The position numbers and the translations under genes are program-made. DNA of 64,000 bases, from positions 2,548,585 to 2,612,584 of the forward strand of contig NZ_CP055156.1 in NCBI RefSeq assembly GCF_014217805.1. Reading direction: 5' to 3'. The notes under the pieces are model-generated. The model was given only the letters and a program-made list of their open reading frames with translations, made no database searches and was not told where the DNA came from. The stretch comes from Adhaeribacter swui (GTDB taxonomy: Bacteria; Bacteroidota; Bacteroidia; Cytophagales; Hymenobacteraceae). Below, piece after piece: positions 24,020-32,741 of this stretch. Numbering within the stretch: position 1 is the first letter of the stretch; each line of letters starts with the position of its first letter.

Positions 24020-25066
24020 TTAATTAAGTATCAACTTTTTCTCATTTACCACTTCTAAAATTTTTCGCGCATTTTCCGGCGCATCTATGCTATTTAAGGA
24101 AATACTTATGATTTTATCTGCGGACTTGTTTGCTAATTGGTAGGTATAAGCTTTGTCGTAGTAAGCGAGTGCGAGTTCTACCATTTTTTCAATGTCATCG
24201 GTTTCAATAGCCTGCATAGCTTCTTTGTAAGCTAAACCACCTAAACGTTTCTTAATGCGTTCCACTGCTTTCTGCAACTTTCCTTTATCAGCGGTTTGGT
24301 ACTCTTGGGCTAATTTTTGGATTCGGATAGCTTTGGGTACTTCCAGTTTGATTAAGAAGGCTTGCTGCATTTGGTCGTAGAGTGGCTTGGGCAGATTAAT
24401 GCGGCCAATGGTAATGTTCTCGTCTTCGAGCCAAAGCGCTTGCAGCGGATTAATAGCTAGTAAAGCAGCGCCCAGGTTGTTTTCGAATTGCTCAATGGAA
24501 GGCTGCGGCTCTTTGCCGATTCCGCCGAAAGCTGATCCGCAGTGGTTGGCCAGGTGTTCCAGGTCGATGGCTTGTTCGCCGAGTTTTTGCAGTTCCAGCA
24601 GAATCTCGGTTTTACCGCTGCCCGACATGCCGCCCAGTACCAGCAATGGATAAGGTTGCTCAAAAGTTTGATGCACTAAGCGCCGGAAAGCCTTATAACC
24701 ATCTTGCAGTAGGTTTACTTTAAACCCAGCCAGGTCTAGGAGCCAGGCTACGCCGGAACTGCGCATACCGCCGCGCCAGCAATGCAGCATTACTTCTTTG
24801 CCCGGAGCCAGCTTTTCGGCTTCGCGTACCATCGCGGACATTTTAGGACCAAATAAGTCCAGCCCCAGTAACACTGCCTGGTCTTTACTAATTTGCTTGT
24901 AGGCCGTTCCTACTTGCCGGCGTTCGTCGTCGGTGAAAAGGGGCAAACTTTGCGCGCCCGGAATATGGCCTTCGGTAAATTCTTTGGGTGCCCGCACATC
25001 CAATACCGGAATACGGTGCTGCGCCAAATATTTTAAAAAATCATGAATTTCGAGCGGCTGAATCAA
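24020..25066 (-). CDS. mnmH: tRNA 2-selenouridine synthase
   Basis: Converts 2-thiouridine at the tRNA wobble base to 2-selenouridine through a geranylated intermediate, using selenophosphate from SelD. 348 residues: a rhodanese domain with active Cys96 (MLHCWRGGMRSSGVAW) followed by a P-loop at about 145-153 (GGMSGSGKT) and a helical C-terminal half. The start codon is TTG at 25064-25066; no in-frame ATG precedes the rhodanese domain (VLDVRAPKEFTEGHIPGA), which supports it. Its start is 10 bases after the pdxJ stop, so the two are cotranscribed, and selD follows downstream. Confidence 0.95.
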   Translation of the reverse strand: MIQPLEIHDFLKYLAQHRIPVLDVRAPKEFTEGHIPGAQSLPLFTDDERRQVGTAYKQISKDQAVLLGLDLFGPKMSAMVREAEKLAPGKEVMLHCWRGGMRSSGVAWLLDLAGFKVNLLQDGYKAFRRLVHQTFEQPYPLLVLGGMSGSGKTEILLELQKLGEQAIDLEHLANHCGSAFGGIGKEPQPSIEQFENNLGAALLAINPLQALWLEDENITIGRINLPKPLYDQMQQAFLIKLEVPKAIRIQKLAQEYQTADKGKLQKAVERIKKRLGGLAYKEAMQAIETDDIEKMVELALAYYDKAYTYQLANKSADKIISISLNSIDAPENARKILEVVNEKKLILN

Positions 25067-25076
25067 AGGGCCAAGT

Positions 25077-25790
25077 TTAAGAAAGCTGACGTAAATAAAG
25101 CTGAATGGTATTCTCCAAACCTAAATAAAGCGCGTCGCAGATAAGGGCGTGGCCAATAGATACTTCCAGCAAGCCAGGAATGTTTTGCTGCAGGTATTTT
25201 AAATTATCCAGATCCAGATCGTGCCCGGCATTAATACCCAAGCCTAAAGCTACGGCCCGTTCGGCGGCTTGCGCGTACGGGGCAATGGCTTGTTCGCGGT
25301 TTTGGTGGTAATGGCTGGCGTAAGCCTCGGTGTACAATTCAATGCGGTCGGTGCCGGTTTCAGCGGCGCCTTCTACCATTTCTATTACCGGGTCCACAAA
25401 AATCGACACCCGGGTACCAATACTTTTTAGGTCAGCAATAGTTTTTTTTAAAAAGTCCTGGTGGCGCAGGGTGTCCCAGCCGGCATTAGAGGTAATCGCG
25501 TCCGGCGCATCGGGTACCAGGGTTACTTGTTCCGGCACCACTTTTTTTACCAGCTCCAGAAATTCCGGCGTCGGGTTGCCTTCAATGTTAAACTCGGTGG
25601 TTACTACTTTTTTTAAATCCAGTACGTCCTGGTACCGAATGTGGCGCTCGTCAGGCCGGGGGTGTACCGTAATGCCTTGCGCCCCGAAACGCTCGCAATC
25701 TAAAGCGCTTTGTACCAGGTTGGGCCGGTTACCGCCCCGGGCATTCCGGAGCGTAGCAATCTTGTTTATATTTACGCTGAGTTTAGTCAT
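25077..25790 (-). CDS. pdxJ: Pyridoxine 5'-phosphate synthase
   Basis: Condenses 1-deoxyxylulose 5-phosphate with 3-amino-2-oxopropyl phosphate to form pyridoxine 5'-phosphate (DXP-dependent vitamin B6 pathway). 237 residues, the normal size. Motifs: [69 protein letters not shown] and [13 protein letters not shown]; the His and Glu active-site residues lie in these. The cysteine desulfurase of this window (49.4 kb) is a PLP enzyme that would use the product, but the genes are separate. It is the first gene of pdxJ-mnmH. Confidence 0.96.
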   Translation of the reverse strand: MTKLSVNINKIATLRNARGGNRPNLVQSALDCERFGAQGITVHPRPDERHIRYQDVLDLKKVVTTEFNIEGNPTPEFLELVKKVVPEQVTLVPDAPDAITSNAGWDTLRHQDFLKKTIADLKSIGTRVSIFVDPVIEMVEGAAETGTDRIELYTEAYASHYHQNREQAIAPYAQAAERAVALGLGINAGHDLDLDNLKYLQQNIPGLLEVSIGHALICDALYLGLENTIQLYLRQLS

Positions 25791-26052
25791 TCTTATAGCT
25801 GTTAGGTATTGGATGTTAGACGTTGGACTTTCTGGTAGAACTAATTTTGGCCATACTAATTCTACTTTTTCCTTCTGGCTTTTTACCGGTCTCTGGCCGC
25901 TGTTGCTGGTTGGCTTCGGCTAAATACAAATTTATTTAGTAATTTCAACCCTGCGGACAAGCACCAGTCAGATGATATTCATTAACCGGTCGAAATTGTT
26001 TGCCAGAAAGTCAAATATCTGTATTCATCCGAAAAACAAAAAATCTAAAACG
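25791..26052. other. 262-bp divergent intergenic region
   Basis: Between pdxJ (minus) and the YqeY gene (plus). A plus-strand frame crossing pdxJ extends into it but is a shadow. I see no repeat A or RNA gene. Confidence 0.45.
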
Positions 26053-26514
26053 ATGAGTTTAAAAGAAAAAATAGAAGCTGACATTAAAAAAGCCATGCTG
26101 GCTAAAAACAAAGTACGGTTAGATGCTTTACGCAGCATTAAATCGCAGATACTGTTGGCCGAAACCGAAAAAGGCGCTGCCCAAACCTTAACTACCGATG
26201 CAGAATTAAAATTATTAACCAAAGCGGCCAAGCAACGCCGGGAGTCAGCGGAGGTTTTTGCCAAACAAAACCGGACCGACCTGGAAGAAGTAGAGTTGGC
26301 CCAACTAGCAGTAATCGAGGAATTTTTACCCGCGCAGCTGGATGAAGGCGATTTACGGGCTCGCTTAGTAGAAATAATTCAGCGGGTAGGTGCAACCGGT
26401 CCGTCGGACTTAGGCAAAGTGATGGGCGTAGCAGCGCGCGAACTCAGCGGCCAGGCCGATGGTAAAGCGATTTCGGCAGCGGTAAGTCAGTTATTAAATA
26501 ACACCAACGCTTAA
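26053..26514 (+). CDS. GatB/YqeY domain-containing protein
   Basis: 153 residues from the ATG at 26053, which begins the conserved MSLKEKIEADIKKAMLAKNK; the longer in-frame start at 25972 would add a basic, non-conserved tail and is rejected. Helical blocks VRLDALRSIKSQI, RRESAEVFAKQNRTDLEEVE and FLPAQLDEGDLRARLVEI are YqeY hallmarks, ending in LGKVMGVAARELSGQADGK. The domain resembles the tRNA-binding tail of GatB, and its exact role is unknown. The next gene (cvpA) starts 9 bases downstream. Confidence 0.92.
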   Translation: MSLKEKIEADIKKAMLAKNKVRLDALRSIKSQILLAETEKGAAQTLTTDAELKLLTKAAKQRRESAEVFAKQNRTDLEEVELAQLAVIEEFLPAQLDEGDLRARLVEIIQRVGATGPSDLGKVMGVAARELSGQADGKAISAAVSQLLNNTNA

Positions 26515-26523
26515 TTTTTTGCT

Positions 26524-27042
26524 TTGACCACGTTTGATTTTTTCTTACTGGCACCTATTGCTTACGGTGCTTTTAGTGGTTTCCGTCAAGGACTGCTACT
26601 CGAAATAGTATCGCTGGTAGCGTGGGTTATTGCGGTAGTTTTTGGGTTGCAGTTCTTAAATGCCGCTATTCCGGTAATGCGGGGCGTAGTAGGCGAGGCT
26701 TTCGGCTTTTTACCTTTTATTACTTTTCTGGTGGTTTTTATGTTAATTATTGCTGCTGTAAGATTAGTAGGCACCGTAGCCAAAAAAGTAATTCATTTAA
26801 CGCCCCTGGGCATGCTCGATAGCTTAGGCGGCGGATTGCTCGGGGCACTTACCTGGTGTTTAGGCGTAAGTCTTTTTCTGTACGTATTAAATTTAACGGG
26901 TATTTCGTTCACGCATGAAGTCCTAAAGAAATCGGAGGTTTACCCGGTAATTGCCAAAGCAACCCCGTATGCCTTGCAGGTAGTAGGCTTTTTTCTGCCT
27001 TTTGCGAAGTATTTATTAAGTACCCTGAGAGGAATATTTTAA
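26524..27042 (+). CDS. cvpA: CvpA family membrane protein
   Basis: 172 residues with four probable membrane helices (about 6-22, 29-47, 62-80 and 103-124), matching the CvpA family (needed for colicin V production and envelope stress responses in Enterobacteria). Key parts are DFFLLAPIAYGAFSGFRQG at the start and TVAKKVIHLTPLGMLDSLGG in the loop before helix 4. The start is TTG at 26524-26526, 9 bases after the YqeY stop; the first ATG would remove helices 1 and 2. Its operon partners suggest housekeeping use. Confidence 0.88.
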   Translation: MTTFDFFLLAPIAYGAFSGFRQGLLLEIVSLVAWVIAVVFGLQFLNAAIPVMRGVVGEAFGFLPFITFLVVFMLIIAAVRLVGTVAKKVIHLTPLGMLDSLGGGLLGALTWCLGVSLFLYVLNLTGISFTHEVLKKSEVYPVIAKATPYALQVVGFFLPFAKYLLSTLRGIF

Positions 27043-27092
27043 AATTATTGCGAGTTGGTAACCCAGAGCAATTATAATTTATAGGTTAGGTT

Positions 27093-27662
27093 TTGATTTT
27101 GCTCTTAGATTCGTTTGATTCCTTTACGTATAACCTGCTCGATTATTTTGGGCAGTTAAGCGTATCGGCGCAGGTAGTCCGGAATAATGTTGCTTTAGCT
27201 GAGATCCAGGCCTTGGATTTTGAAGCCATAGTCTTGTCGCCGGGGCCTGGTAAACCGCGCGAAGCCGGGGTGCTGATGGAGGTAATTGCGTATTATCATG
27301 ATAAATTGCCGATCCTGGGGATTTGCCTGGGGCACCAGGCTTTGGGCGAGTTTTTTGGGGCTACCCTGGTAAAAGGCATTAAACCCATGCACGGCAAAGT
27401 TTCCGAAATTACCTGCGTACCCGACCCGGTTTTTGCCGGTTTACCAACAAAAATGCCGGTTGTCCGGTATCATTCGCTGGTATTGCAAGAACCCGGTAAA
27501 TACATGGTGCCCCTGGCTTATACGGCCGCTGGCGAGTTAATGGCTTTCCGGCACGAGTTGTTGCCTTTATACGCATTGCAGTTCCATCCGGAAGCGGCTT
27601 TAACTACTTACGGCTTGGATATCCTGCGTAATTGGCTTACTATTGCTGGTATCAGAAATTAA
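27093..27662 (+). CDS. pabA: Aminodeoxychorismate/anthranilate synthase glutaminase subunit
   Basis: Supplies ammonia from glutamine to chorismate-using partner enzymes of folate or tryptophan synthesis. 189 residues: LLLDSFDSFTYNLLDYF at the start, LSPGPGKPREAGV, the nucleophile Cys78 in GICLGHQALGEFFG, and His165/Glu167 in QFHPEAALT. The TTG start at 27093 is required because the family begins MILLLDSFDSFT. The PabB or TrpE partner is not in the window, so PabA versus TrpG cannot be decided; some organisms share one subunit. The next gene starts 32 bases later. Confidence 0.93.
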   Translation: MILLLDSFDSFTYNLLDYFGQLSVSAQVVRNNVALAEIQALDFEAIVLSPGPGKPREAGVLMEVIAYYHDKLPILGICLGHQALGEFFGATLVKGIKPMHGKVSEITCVPDPVFAGLPTKMPVVRYHSLVLQEPGKYMVPLAYTAAGELMAFRHELLPLYALQFHPEAALTTYGLDILRNWLTIAGIRN

Positions 27663-27694
27663 AAAATTTAAAAAATTAAGATTTATCCAAACGA

Positions 27695-28453
27695 ATGGAT
27701 TTTAATATTAAAGAAGAAGGGGATTTTAAGTATATTGACGAAGGCGAAGGCGAGGTTTTGCTGTTGCTGCATGGGTTGTTTGGAGCCCTGAGTAACTGGG
27801 CCGACGTGATTAATGGCTTTAAAGACCGGTACCGGATTGTAATTCCGTTAATGCCCATTTACGATTTGCCGTTGCGCGAAGCCGGAGTGCCTGGGCTTAC
27901 GGCTTACGTAGAAAAATTTGTGGCTTTAAAACAACTGAATAACTTTACGTTGTTGGGCAACTCGCTGGGCGGGCACATTGCTTTGGTGTATACCCTCAAC
28001 AATATTTCGCGGGTAAAAAGGTTAGTACTAACGGGTAGCTCGGGTTTGTTCGAAGATTCTATGGGCAGCACTTTCCCGAAACGCGGGAATTATGCCTACA
28101 TTAAAGAACGGGTAGAGTTTACTTTTTATCAACCCGAAACGGCCACCAAGGAGTTGGTAGACGAGGTTTTCTCGATTACCAACAGTAATTCTAAAGTGCT
28201 CCGGATTATTGCCATGGCCAAATCGGCGCAGCGCCATAACATGACCAAAGATATTACCCGCATAACGGTGCCTACGTGTTTAATTTGGGGATTAAACGAT
28301 ACCATTACCCCACCGCACGTAGCGCACGAGTTTAACCGGTTAATTAAAGGTTCGGTTTTGCATTTTGTTGATAAATGCTCGCACGCGCCCATGATGGAGC
28401 AGCCCGAAGTTTTTAATAAATATTTAAATAAATTTCTGGAGTTAAATCCCTGA
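27695..28453 (+). CDS. Alpha/beta hydrolase
   Basis: 252 residues, cytosolic. Motifs: LLLLHGLFGALSNWADVI, VIPLMPIYDLPLREAG, TLLGNSLGGHIALVYTL with nucleophile Ser90, LVLTGSSGLFEDSMGSTFP, TCLIWGLNDTITPP (acid) and VDKCSHAPMMEQPEVF with the catalytic His. This resembles the meta-cleavage/haloalkane-dehalogenase-like hydrolase branch. The substrate is unknown. It follows pabA and precedes the CBS gene in a mostly uninterrupted plus-strand block; a hairpin separates it from the CBS gene. Confidence 0.9.
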   Translation: MDFNIKEEGDFKYIDEGEGEVLLLLHGLFGALSNWADVINGFKDRYRIVIPLMPIYDLPLREAGVPGLTAYVEKFVALKQLNNFTLLGNSLGGHIALVYTLNNISRVKRLVLTGSSGLFEDSMGSTFPKRGNYAYIKERVEFTFYQPETATKELVDEVFSITNSNSKVLRIIAMAKSAQRHNMTKDITRITVPTCLIWGLNDTITPPHVAHEFNRLIKGSVLHFVDKCSHAPMMEQPEVFNKYLNKFLELNP

Positions 28454-28488
28454 TAGCTGCAGAATACGTAAGTGAATCTAATATAATT

Positions 28489-28526
28489 GTTTTCCGTTTT
28501 ACCTGAGAAAGACGGAAAACCGGAGG
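28489..28526 (+). promoter_or_regulatory. 5' leader hairpin next to an unusually strong ribosome-binding site
   Basis: GTTTTCCGTTTT (28489-28500) can pair with AAGACGGAAAAC (28509-28520), 12 bp with one G-T, immediately before GGAGG (28522-28526), which lies 6 bases before the CBS ATG. Most genes here have no Shine-Dalgarno sequence, so this leader stands out. It could control translation of the CBS gene or mark the end of the upstream message; without a T-run it is not a classical terminator. Confidence 0.5.
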
Positions 28527-28532
28527 TACCCC

Positions 28533-29198
28533 ATGATTGCAGAAGAACTAATAAATCAAATGATTCCACCTTTAAAGCTGTCGGACACGCCCGCTAAGGC
28601 TGTTCGCTGGATGGAAGAATTCCGGGTAAATCAATTACCGGTAGTAAAGCTGCGTCAGTATTTGGGTTTAATTACTGAAGAAGATATTCTGGAAGCTAAA
28701 GTAGCGCACGAATCTTTGCAAACCGTACCATTTGGTTACGAAGATGTTTTTGTGTTGTATAACCAGCATTTTTACAATGTAATGGAAACCGCCATTAAAA
28801 ATAAAATTCAGGTAGTGCCAGTGCTCGATGAGCAACGCGAGTTTTTAGGAGTTATTACGGTAAACGATACCATTTCGGCCTTTGGGCAAATGTCGGCTTT
28901 GCAGGGACAGGGCGGTATTTTGGTACTAAGCATGAACGAGCGCGATTATTCGCTTACCGAAATCAGCCGGTTAGTAGAAAGCAATAATGCCAAGATTTTA
29001 AGCGCCTACGTGTCGCCGGACGAAGCCGATCCCTATAAAATAAGATTAACCCTTAAAATGAATACCAGCGACCTGAAGCGCATTATTGCTACTTTCGAGC
29101 GTTTTGATTACCGCATTACCGCGCAATTCCAGGATGCAACGGACGAGAAAGATGATCAGGACCGTTTAGATTTGCTGCTGCGGTATATTAATATTTAG
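28533..29198 (+). CDS. Tandem CBS-domain protein
   Basis: 221 residues. Two CBS domains span about 1-125 (IPPLKLSDTPAKAVRWMEEF..LPVVKLRQYLGLITEEDI and QVVPVLDEQREFLGVITVND), followed by a second half (GGILVLSMNERDYSLTEISR, then ITAQFQDATDE) of about 95 residues resembling an ACT-like domain. Such proteins sense adenine nucleotides. In this phylum the gene is commonly found before NAD kinase and UppS/BamA genes. The next gene's GTG starts 3 bases after its stop, so they are translationally close. Confidence 0.88.
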   Translation: MIAEELINQMIPPLKLSDTPAKAVRWMEEFRVNQLPVVKLRQYLGLITEEDILEAKVAHESLQTVPFGYEDVFVLYNQHFYNVMETAIKNKIQVVPVLDEQREFLGVITVNDTISAFGQMSALQGQGGILVLSMNERDYSLTEISRLVESNNAKILSAYVSPDEADPYKIRLTLKMNTSDLKRIIATFERFDYRITAQFQDATDEKDDQDRLDLLLRYINI

Positions 29199-29201
29199 CG
29201 G

Positions 29202-30647
29202 GTGCGGAGCTTTCCGTTTTTTTTAATTTTTTTCTTTTTTATCTGGCTTTCTGGTTCTGCGCAAACTACTTCGGAGCCCGTAACCGGTATTTCTGTAGAT
29301 TCGGCGCAAAATATTTTGAGCTGTCCCACCGATTCCGGCCAGGTTTTTATCCGTAGCATTCAGTTCGAAGGCAATAAAATTACCCAGGAAAAAATATTAC
29401 GGGCAGAGCTTAACTTAAAAGAAGGTGACCGGGTAAACGCGGCAGATTTGCGCCAACGCCTGGCCGAAAACCAATTGCAGTTGTATAACCTCCAGCTTTT
29501 TCATTGGGTGCGCTACATAGCGCTCTGCGATAACGGTGAATTAAATCTTATTTTTTCGGTGCAGGAACGTTGGTATATTTGGCCGGTTCCTATCTTTTCG
29601 CTCGCCGACCGCAATTTTAATGCCTGGCTGCAGCACAACGATTGGCGCCGCATTGATTACGGTTTGCACCTGGACGTTAAAAATTTCCGGGGTTTAAACG
29701 AAACGTTGCGGGCTAATGTGCAGCACGGCTACAACCGCAAATTAGAAGTGTTTTACCGCAAACCCAATGTGGGCCGTTCCAAAATGGGGGCTACGCTGGC
29801 AGTTTCGCTATACCGGAGCCACGCCTTAGATTATACCATTGAAGATAACCGCTTACTTACTTTGCACCAAAATAATGATTTTGCAGTGCAACGGGTTTAC
29901 GTGTCGCCGGGATTGCTCTACCGGGCCGATGTACAACGCCAAACGGCGCTTACTTTTACCTATAATTGGCAGCGCCTCTCCAATGCGGCGTTTTCTTTAA
30001 ATCCAGCGTATTTTCTAGGCCGGCAAAAACGCCAGTTCGCGGAATTAAACCTAGTGCATACCCGTAATTTCCGGAATACATTTTCTTATCCTTTATCGGG
30101 GAGTTATTTTCAGGTAGCCTTTGCGCAGCGTTTGTACAGCAACAACAGCGGCAATGCCAGTACCTCGTTACGCGCCAAATACAGCCGGTATGTGCCTTTA
30201 GCGGCCAAATGGTTTTACAGTTTTGGCCTGGAAGGGAAATCCATGCTGTCGCAGCGACTCGCCTTTGCCGATAACCAGGTGTTGGGCTACGGCACCGTAT
30301 TGGTTCGCGGCTACCAATTGTATGTAGTAAACGGGGAGCAGTTTGGTTTATTTAAACAAGGCTTATCGCGCAATATTTTGCCGCAACGCGAGATTGTACT
30401 AAGTTTTTTAAAAAGCCCAAAATTTAATAGAATACCTCTAAGTATGTACCTGAATGGGTTTACCGATGCGGGTTATGCGCACGATAAATATTATTCGGCC
30501 GAAAACAGTTTTGCTAATCGCTTGTTGCTATCTGCAGGAATCGGCTTGCACCTTGTTACGTATTACGATAAAGTTGTTACTTTGGAGTATACTTTAACCA
30601 ATACCGGACAAGCCGGATTTTTTGTAAACACGGGCATTCCATTTTAA
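29202..30647 (+). CDS. POTRA/beta-barrel outer-membrane protein (BamA/TamA-like)
   Basis: 481 residues. The signal peptide is RSFPFFLIFFFFIWLSGSAQ; the start is GTG at 29202, since no ATG precedes it and the first internal Met is well inside the barrel. One POTRA-like domain is at about 45-120 (VFIRSIQFEGNKITQEKILR..LAENQLQLYNLQLF). A 16-strand-like barrel follows with alternating aromatic residues (LSVYRSHALDYTI-type strands, ending GQAGFFVNTGIPF). It is much smaller than BamA (827) and resembles the short surface-antigen family of Bacteroidota. Its cargo is unknown. It lies directly between the CBS gene and nadK. Confidence 0.85.
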   Translation: MRSFPFFLIFFFFIWLSGSAQTTSEPVTGISVDSAQNILSCPTDSGQVFIRSIQFEGNKITQEKILRAELNLKEGDRVNAADLRQRLAENQLQLYNLQLFHWVRYIALCDNGELNLIFSVQERWYIWPVPIFSLADRNFNAWLQHNDWRRIDYGLHLDVKNFRGLNETLRANVQHGYNRKLEVFYRKPNVGRSKMGATLAVSLYRSHALDYTIEDNRLLTLHQNNDFAVQRVYVSPGLLYRADVQRQTALTFTYNWQRLSNAAFSLNPAYFLGRQKRQFAELNLVHTRNFRNTFSYPLSGSYFQVAFAQRLYSNNSGNASTSLRAKYSRYVPLAAKWFYSFGLEGKSMLSQRLAFADNQVLGYGTVLVRGYQLYVVNGEQFGLFKQGLSRNILPQREIVLSFLKSPKFNRIPLSMYLNGFTDAGYAHDKYYSAENSFANRLLLSAGIGLHLVTYYDKVVTLEYTLTNTGQAGFFVNTGIPF

Positions 30648-30655
30648 AATTTTAC

Positions 30656-31537
30656 ATGAAAGTAGCCATCCTCGGGAAGCCTTTTACGGAAGCGCTGTTG
30701 CCTTATATTCAAAAACTTTTTGACGAATTAGCTGCGCGCCACACCCAAATTACCATTGTAGAATATTTTAAAATTTATCTGCAAAACCACATTCAGCTAC
30801 CAAGCGGCGTAGAAACTTTCCGGCGCGGCGACCCTTTGCTGGGAGTAGATTTTGTGCTGAGTATTGGCGGTGATGGTACGCTGCTTGATACCATTACCTA
30901 TGTGGGGGCAAAACAAATTCCGATTATGGGCATTAACACCGGTCGTTTGGGTTTTTTAGCCACCGTGCCTTTTGAGCAAACCAGCCAGGCCATCGAAGCG
31001 CTTTACCAAGGCCAGTATACCCTGGATGAACGGTCGCTGATCCGGGCCGAAACCGATTCCGAGATATTTGATGGAATAAATTTTGGCTTAAATGAGTTTT
31101 CTATTTTAAAAACCGATACCTCCACCATGATTGTGGTGCATACCTACATTGATGGGGAATACCTGAACTCGTATTGGGCCGACGGCTTAATTGTTGCTAC
31201 GCCAACCGGCTCTACGGGTTATTCTTTAAGTTGTGGCGGACCCGTAGTTTTACCCCAAACTAACAATTTTGTTATTTCTCCCGTATGTCCGCATAATCTA
31301 AATGTTCGGCCGTTAATTGTATCGGATAAGAGTGTTTTATCGTTTGAGATTGAAGGGCGGAGTAACAATTTTTTAGTTTCGCTCGATTCCAGGTCTAAAC
31401 CAGTAGATGCTACCATAAAAATTGCCGTAAAACGAGAAAGCTTTAACGCCCGGTTAGTAAAAATTGCCGGGGTAAATTTCTTAAATACGCTGCGGACTAA
31501 GCTAAATTGGGGGTTTGATAAACGAAATGACCTATAA
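30656..31537 (+). CDS. nadK: NAD kinase
   Basis: Phosphorylates NAD to NADP in the cytosol. 293 residues. The diagnostic GGDGT is at about 71-75 (VLSIGGDGTLLDTI), followed by IPIMGINTGRLGFLATV, INFGLNEFSILKTD, the NAD-binding TPTGSTGYSLSCGGPVV and ISPVCPHNLNVRPLIV, all standard. The ATG at 30656 is 8 bases after the upstream stop. Genes upstream and downstream are envelope genes, so it is likely cotranscribed with unrelated housekeeping genes. Confidence 0.96.
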   Translation: MKVAILGKPFTEALLPYIQKLFDELAARHTQITIVEYFKIYLQNHIQLPSGVETFRRGDPLLGVDFVLSIGGDGTLLDTITYVGAKQIPIMGINTGRLGFLATVPFEQTSQAIEALYQGQYTLDERSLIRAETDSEIFDGINFGLNEFSILKTDTSTMIVVHTYIDGEYLNSYWADGLIVATPTGSTGYSLSCGGPVVLPQTNNFVISPVCPHNLNVRPLIVSDKSVLSFEIEGRSNNFLVSLDSRSKPVDATIKIAVKRESFNARLVKIAGVNFLNTLRTKLNWGFDKRNDL

Positions 31538-31657
31538 AGAATAAGGGTAATAGATTAAAAATGTTTTTTAATCTATATTAAATTTCTAATTTTGGACAGG
31601 TTACCGCAATACACATATTCAGCAAAGTAACGTTCTCTACAGCATAGTATACTTGTG

Positions 31658-32698
31658 ATGGAATTGAAACTAAGAAATGCTAGTTCTTCGGTTGTTATTT
31701 TAATTATTTTGTTAGCCTTAACAGTTGATAACGCTTACAGTCAGAGTTGGGCAAAGCAAAGGCGTTACCGAAAAACAGGTATTAACTTGCACGTATACGA
31801 TGCTTACGGCCAGCGCTGGATGAAAAAGCGGCGTTACGCCACAGTAGGTATTAACCTGAATGCCATCAACTATTTTGGCGAAATGGCTCCGGATGCCAAT
31901 ATTGCCAGTTTTCGGTTTTTATCTACCCGGTTAAACGTAGGCGCTAATTATACTTATAAATTTACGCCCCGCATTTCGGCACGCGGTAATTTATCGTGGG
32001 GGCGTTTATACGGCGATGATAAAAAGAGCGCTTCTGAAAACGAACTCGATAACATGCCGCGGTTTCAACGGAATTTAAATTTTCGGAATGATATTGTAGA
32101 ATTTAACGGAGTGGCCGTTTACGAAATTTACGAAAACCGCTTTCCGTACCGTCGCCGGCCTGATTTTATGCCTTATGTTTTTGCCGGTATTGGTGTTTTT
32201 CATCATAATCCCAAAGCGTATTTTGATGGCGAAGGCATGGCAAAAGGTTGGTATGCTTTACAACCATTAGGCACCGAGGGCCAGTATGTGCCGGACCGGG
32301 AAAGCAAAAATTACCCGAAGCCTTACCGCAAAATTCAATTGGCTATACCGGTGGGTATTGGGGCTAAATATAAACTCGACGCTAACTTTGACATAGGCTT
32401 TGAAATTTGCTGGCGCAAAACCTTTACCGATTACCTGGACGATGTAAGCAGTAATTACGCCGATAAAGGGGAATTGGCCGCGGCTTCCGGCACCCGGGCG
32501 GCGTTGCTGTCCGATCGTAGCGGCGATTCTGGTTTTACCCCGGTGTTAACCGATCCGTATGGCTACAAGCACATTAATGGCTTTGGCTTGAAGGGCGACC
32601 AGCGGGGCGATGTGAGTGATAAAGATTGGTACATTACTACTGGTATTTCTTTGTACTATATTTTGCCTAAACAAGTGAAAAACCCTAAAATAAAGTAA
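31658..32698 (+). CDS. DUF6089-type outer-membrane beta-barrel protein with N-terminal duplication
   Basis: 346 residues from the ATG at 31658 (GTG one codon upstream). A signal peptide (VVILIILLALTVDNAYSQ) precedes two consecutive copies of a short unit: SWAKQRRYRKTGINLHVYDA and RWMKKRRYATVGINLNAINY. Only the second continues into the barrel, so the first looks like an added repeat. The barrel contains GANYTYKFTPRISARGNLSW and MPYVFAGIGVFHHNPKAYF, and ends in ITTGISLYYILPKQ. Proteins of this kind are probable cell-envelope structural or sensor barrels. The next gene is a shorter paralogue, 43 bases later. Confidence 0.82.
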   Translation: MELKLRNASSSVVILIILLALTVDNAYSQSWAKQRRYRKTGINLHVYDAYGQRWMKKRRYATVGINLNAINYFGEMAPDANIASFRFLSTRLNVGANYTYKFTPRISARGNLSWGRLYGDDKKSASENELDNMPRFQRNLNFRNDIVEFNGVAVYEIYENRFPYRRRPDFMPYVFAGIGVFHHNPKAYFDGEGMAKGWYALQPLGTEGQYVPDRESKNYPKPYRKIQLAIPVGIGAKYKLDANFDIGFEICWRKTFTDYLDDVSSNYADKGELAAASGTRAALLSDRSGDSGFTPVLTDPYGYKHINGFGLKGDQRGDVSDKDWYITTGISLYYILPKQVKNPKIK

Positions 32699-32741
32699 CC
32701 TTATGAAGTAAATTTTTACTTTAAATTATTTAGTTTATTAC

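Noticed and set aside
25330-25923. 197-codon plus-strand frame over pdxJ
   Set aside because: Opposite to a secure pdxJ gene; Ser/Arg-rich composition of a shadow frame.
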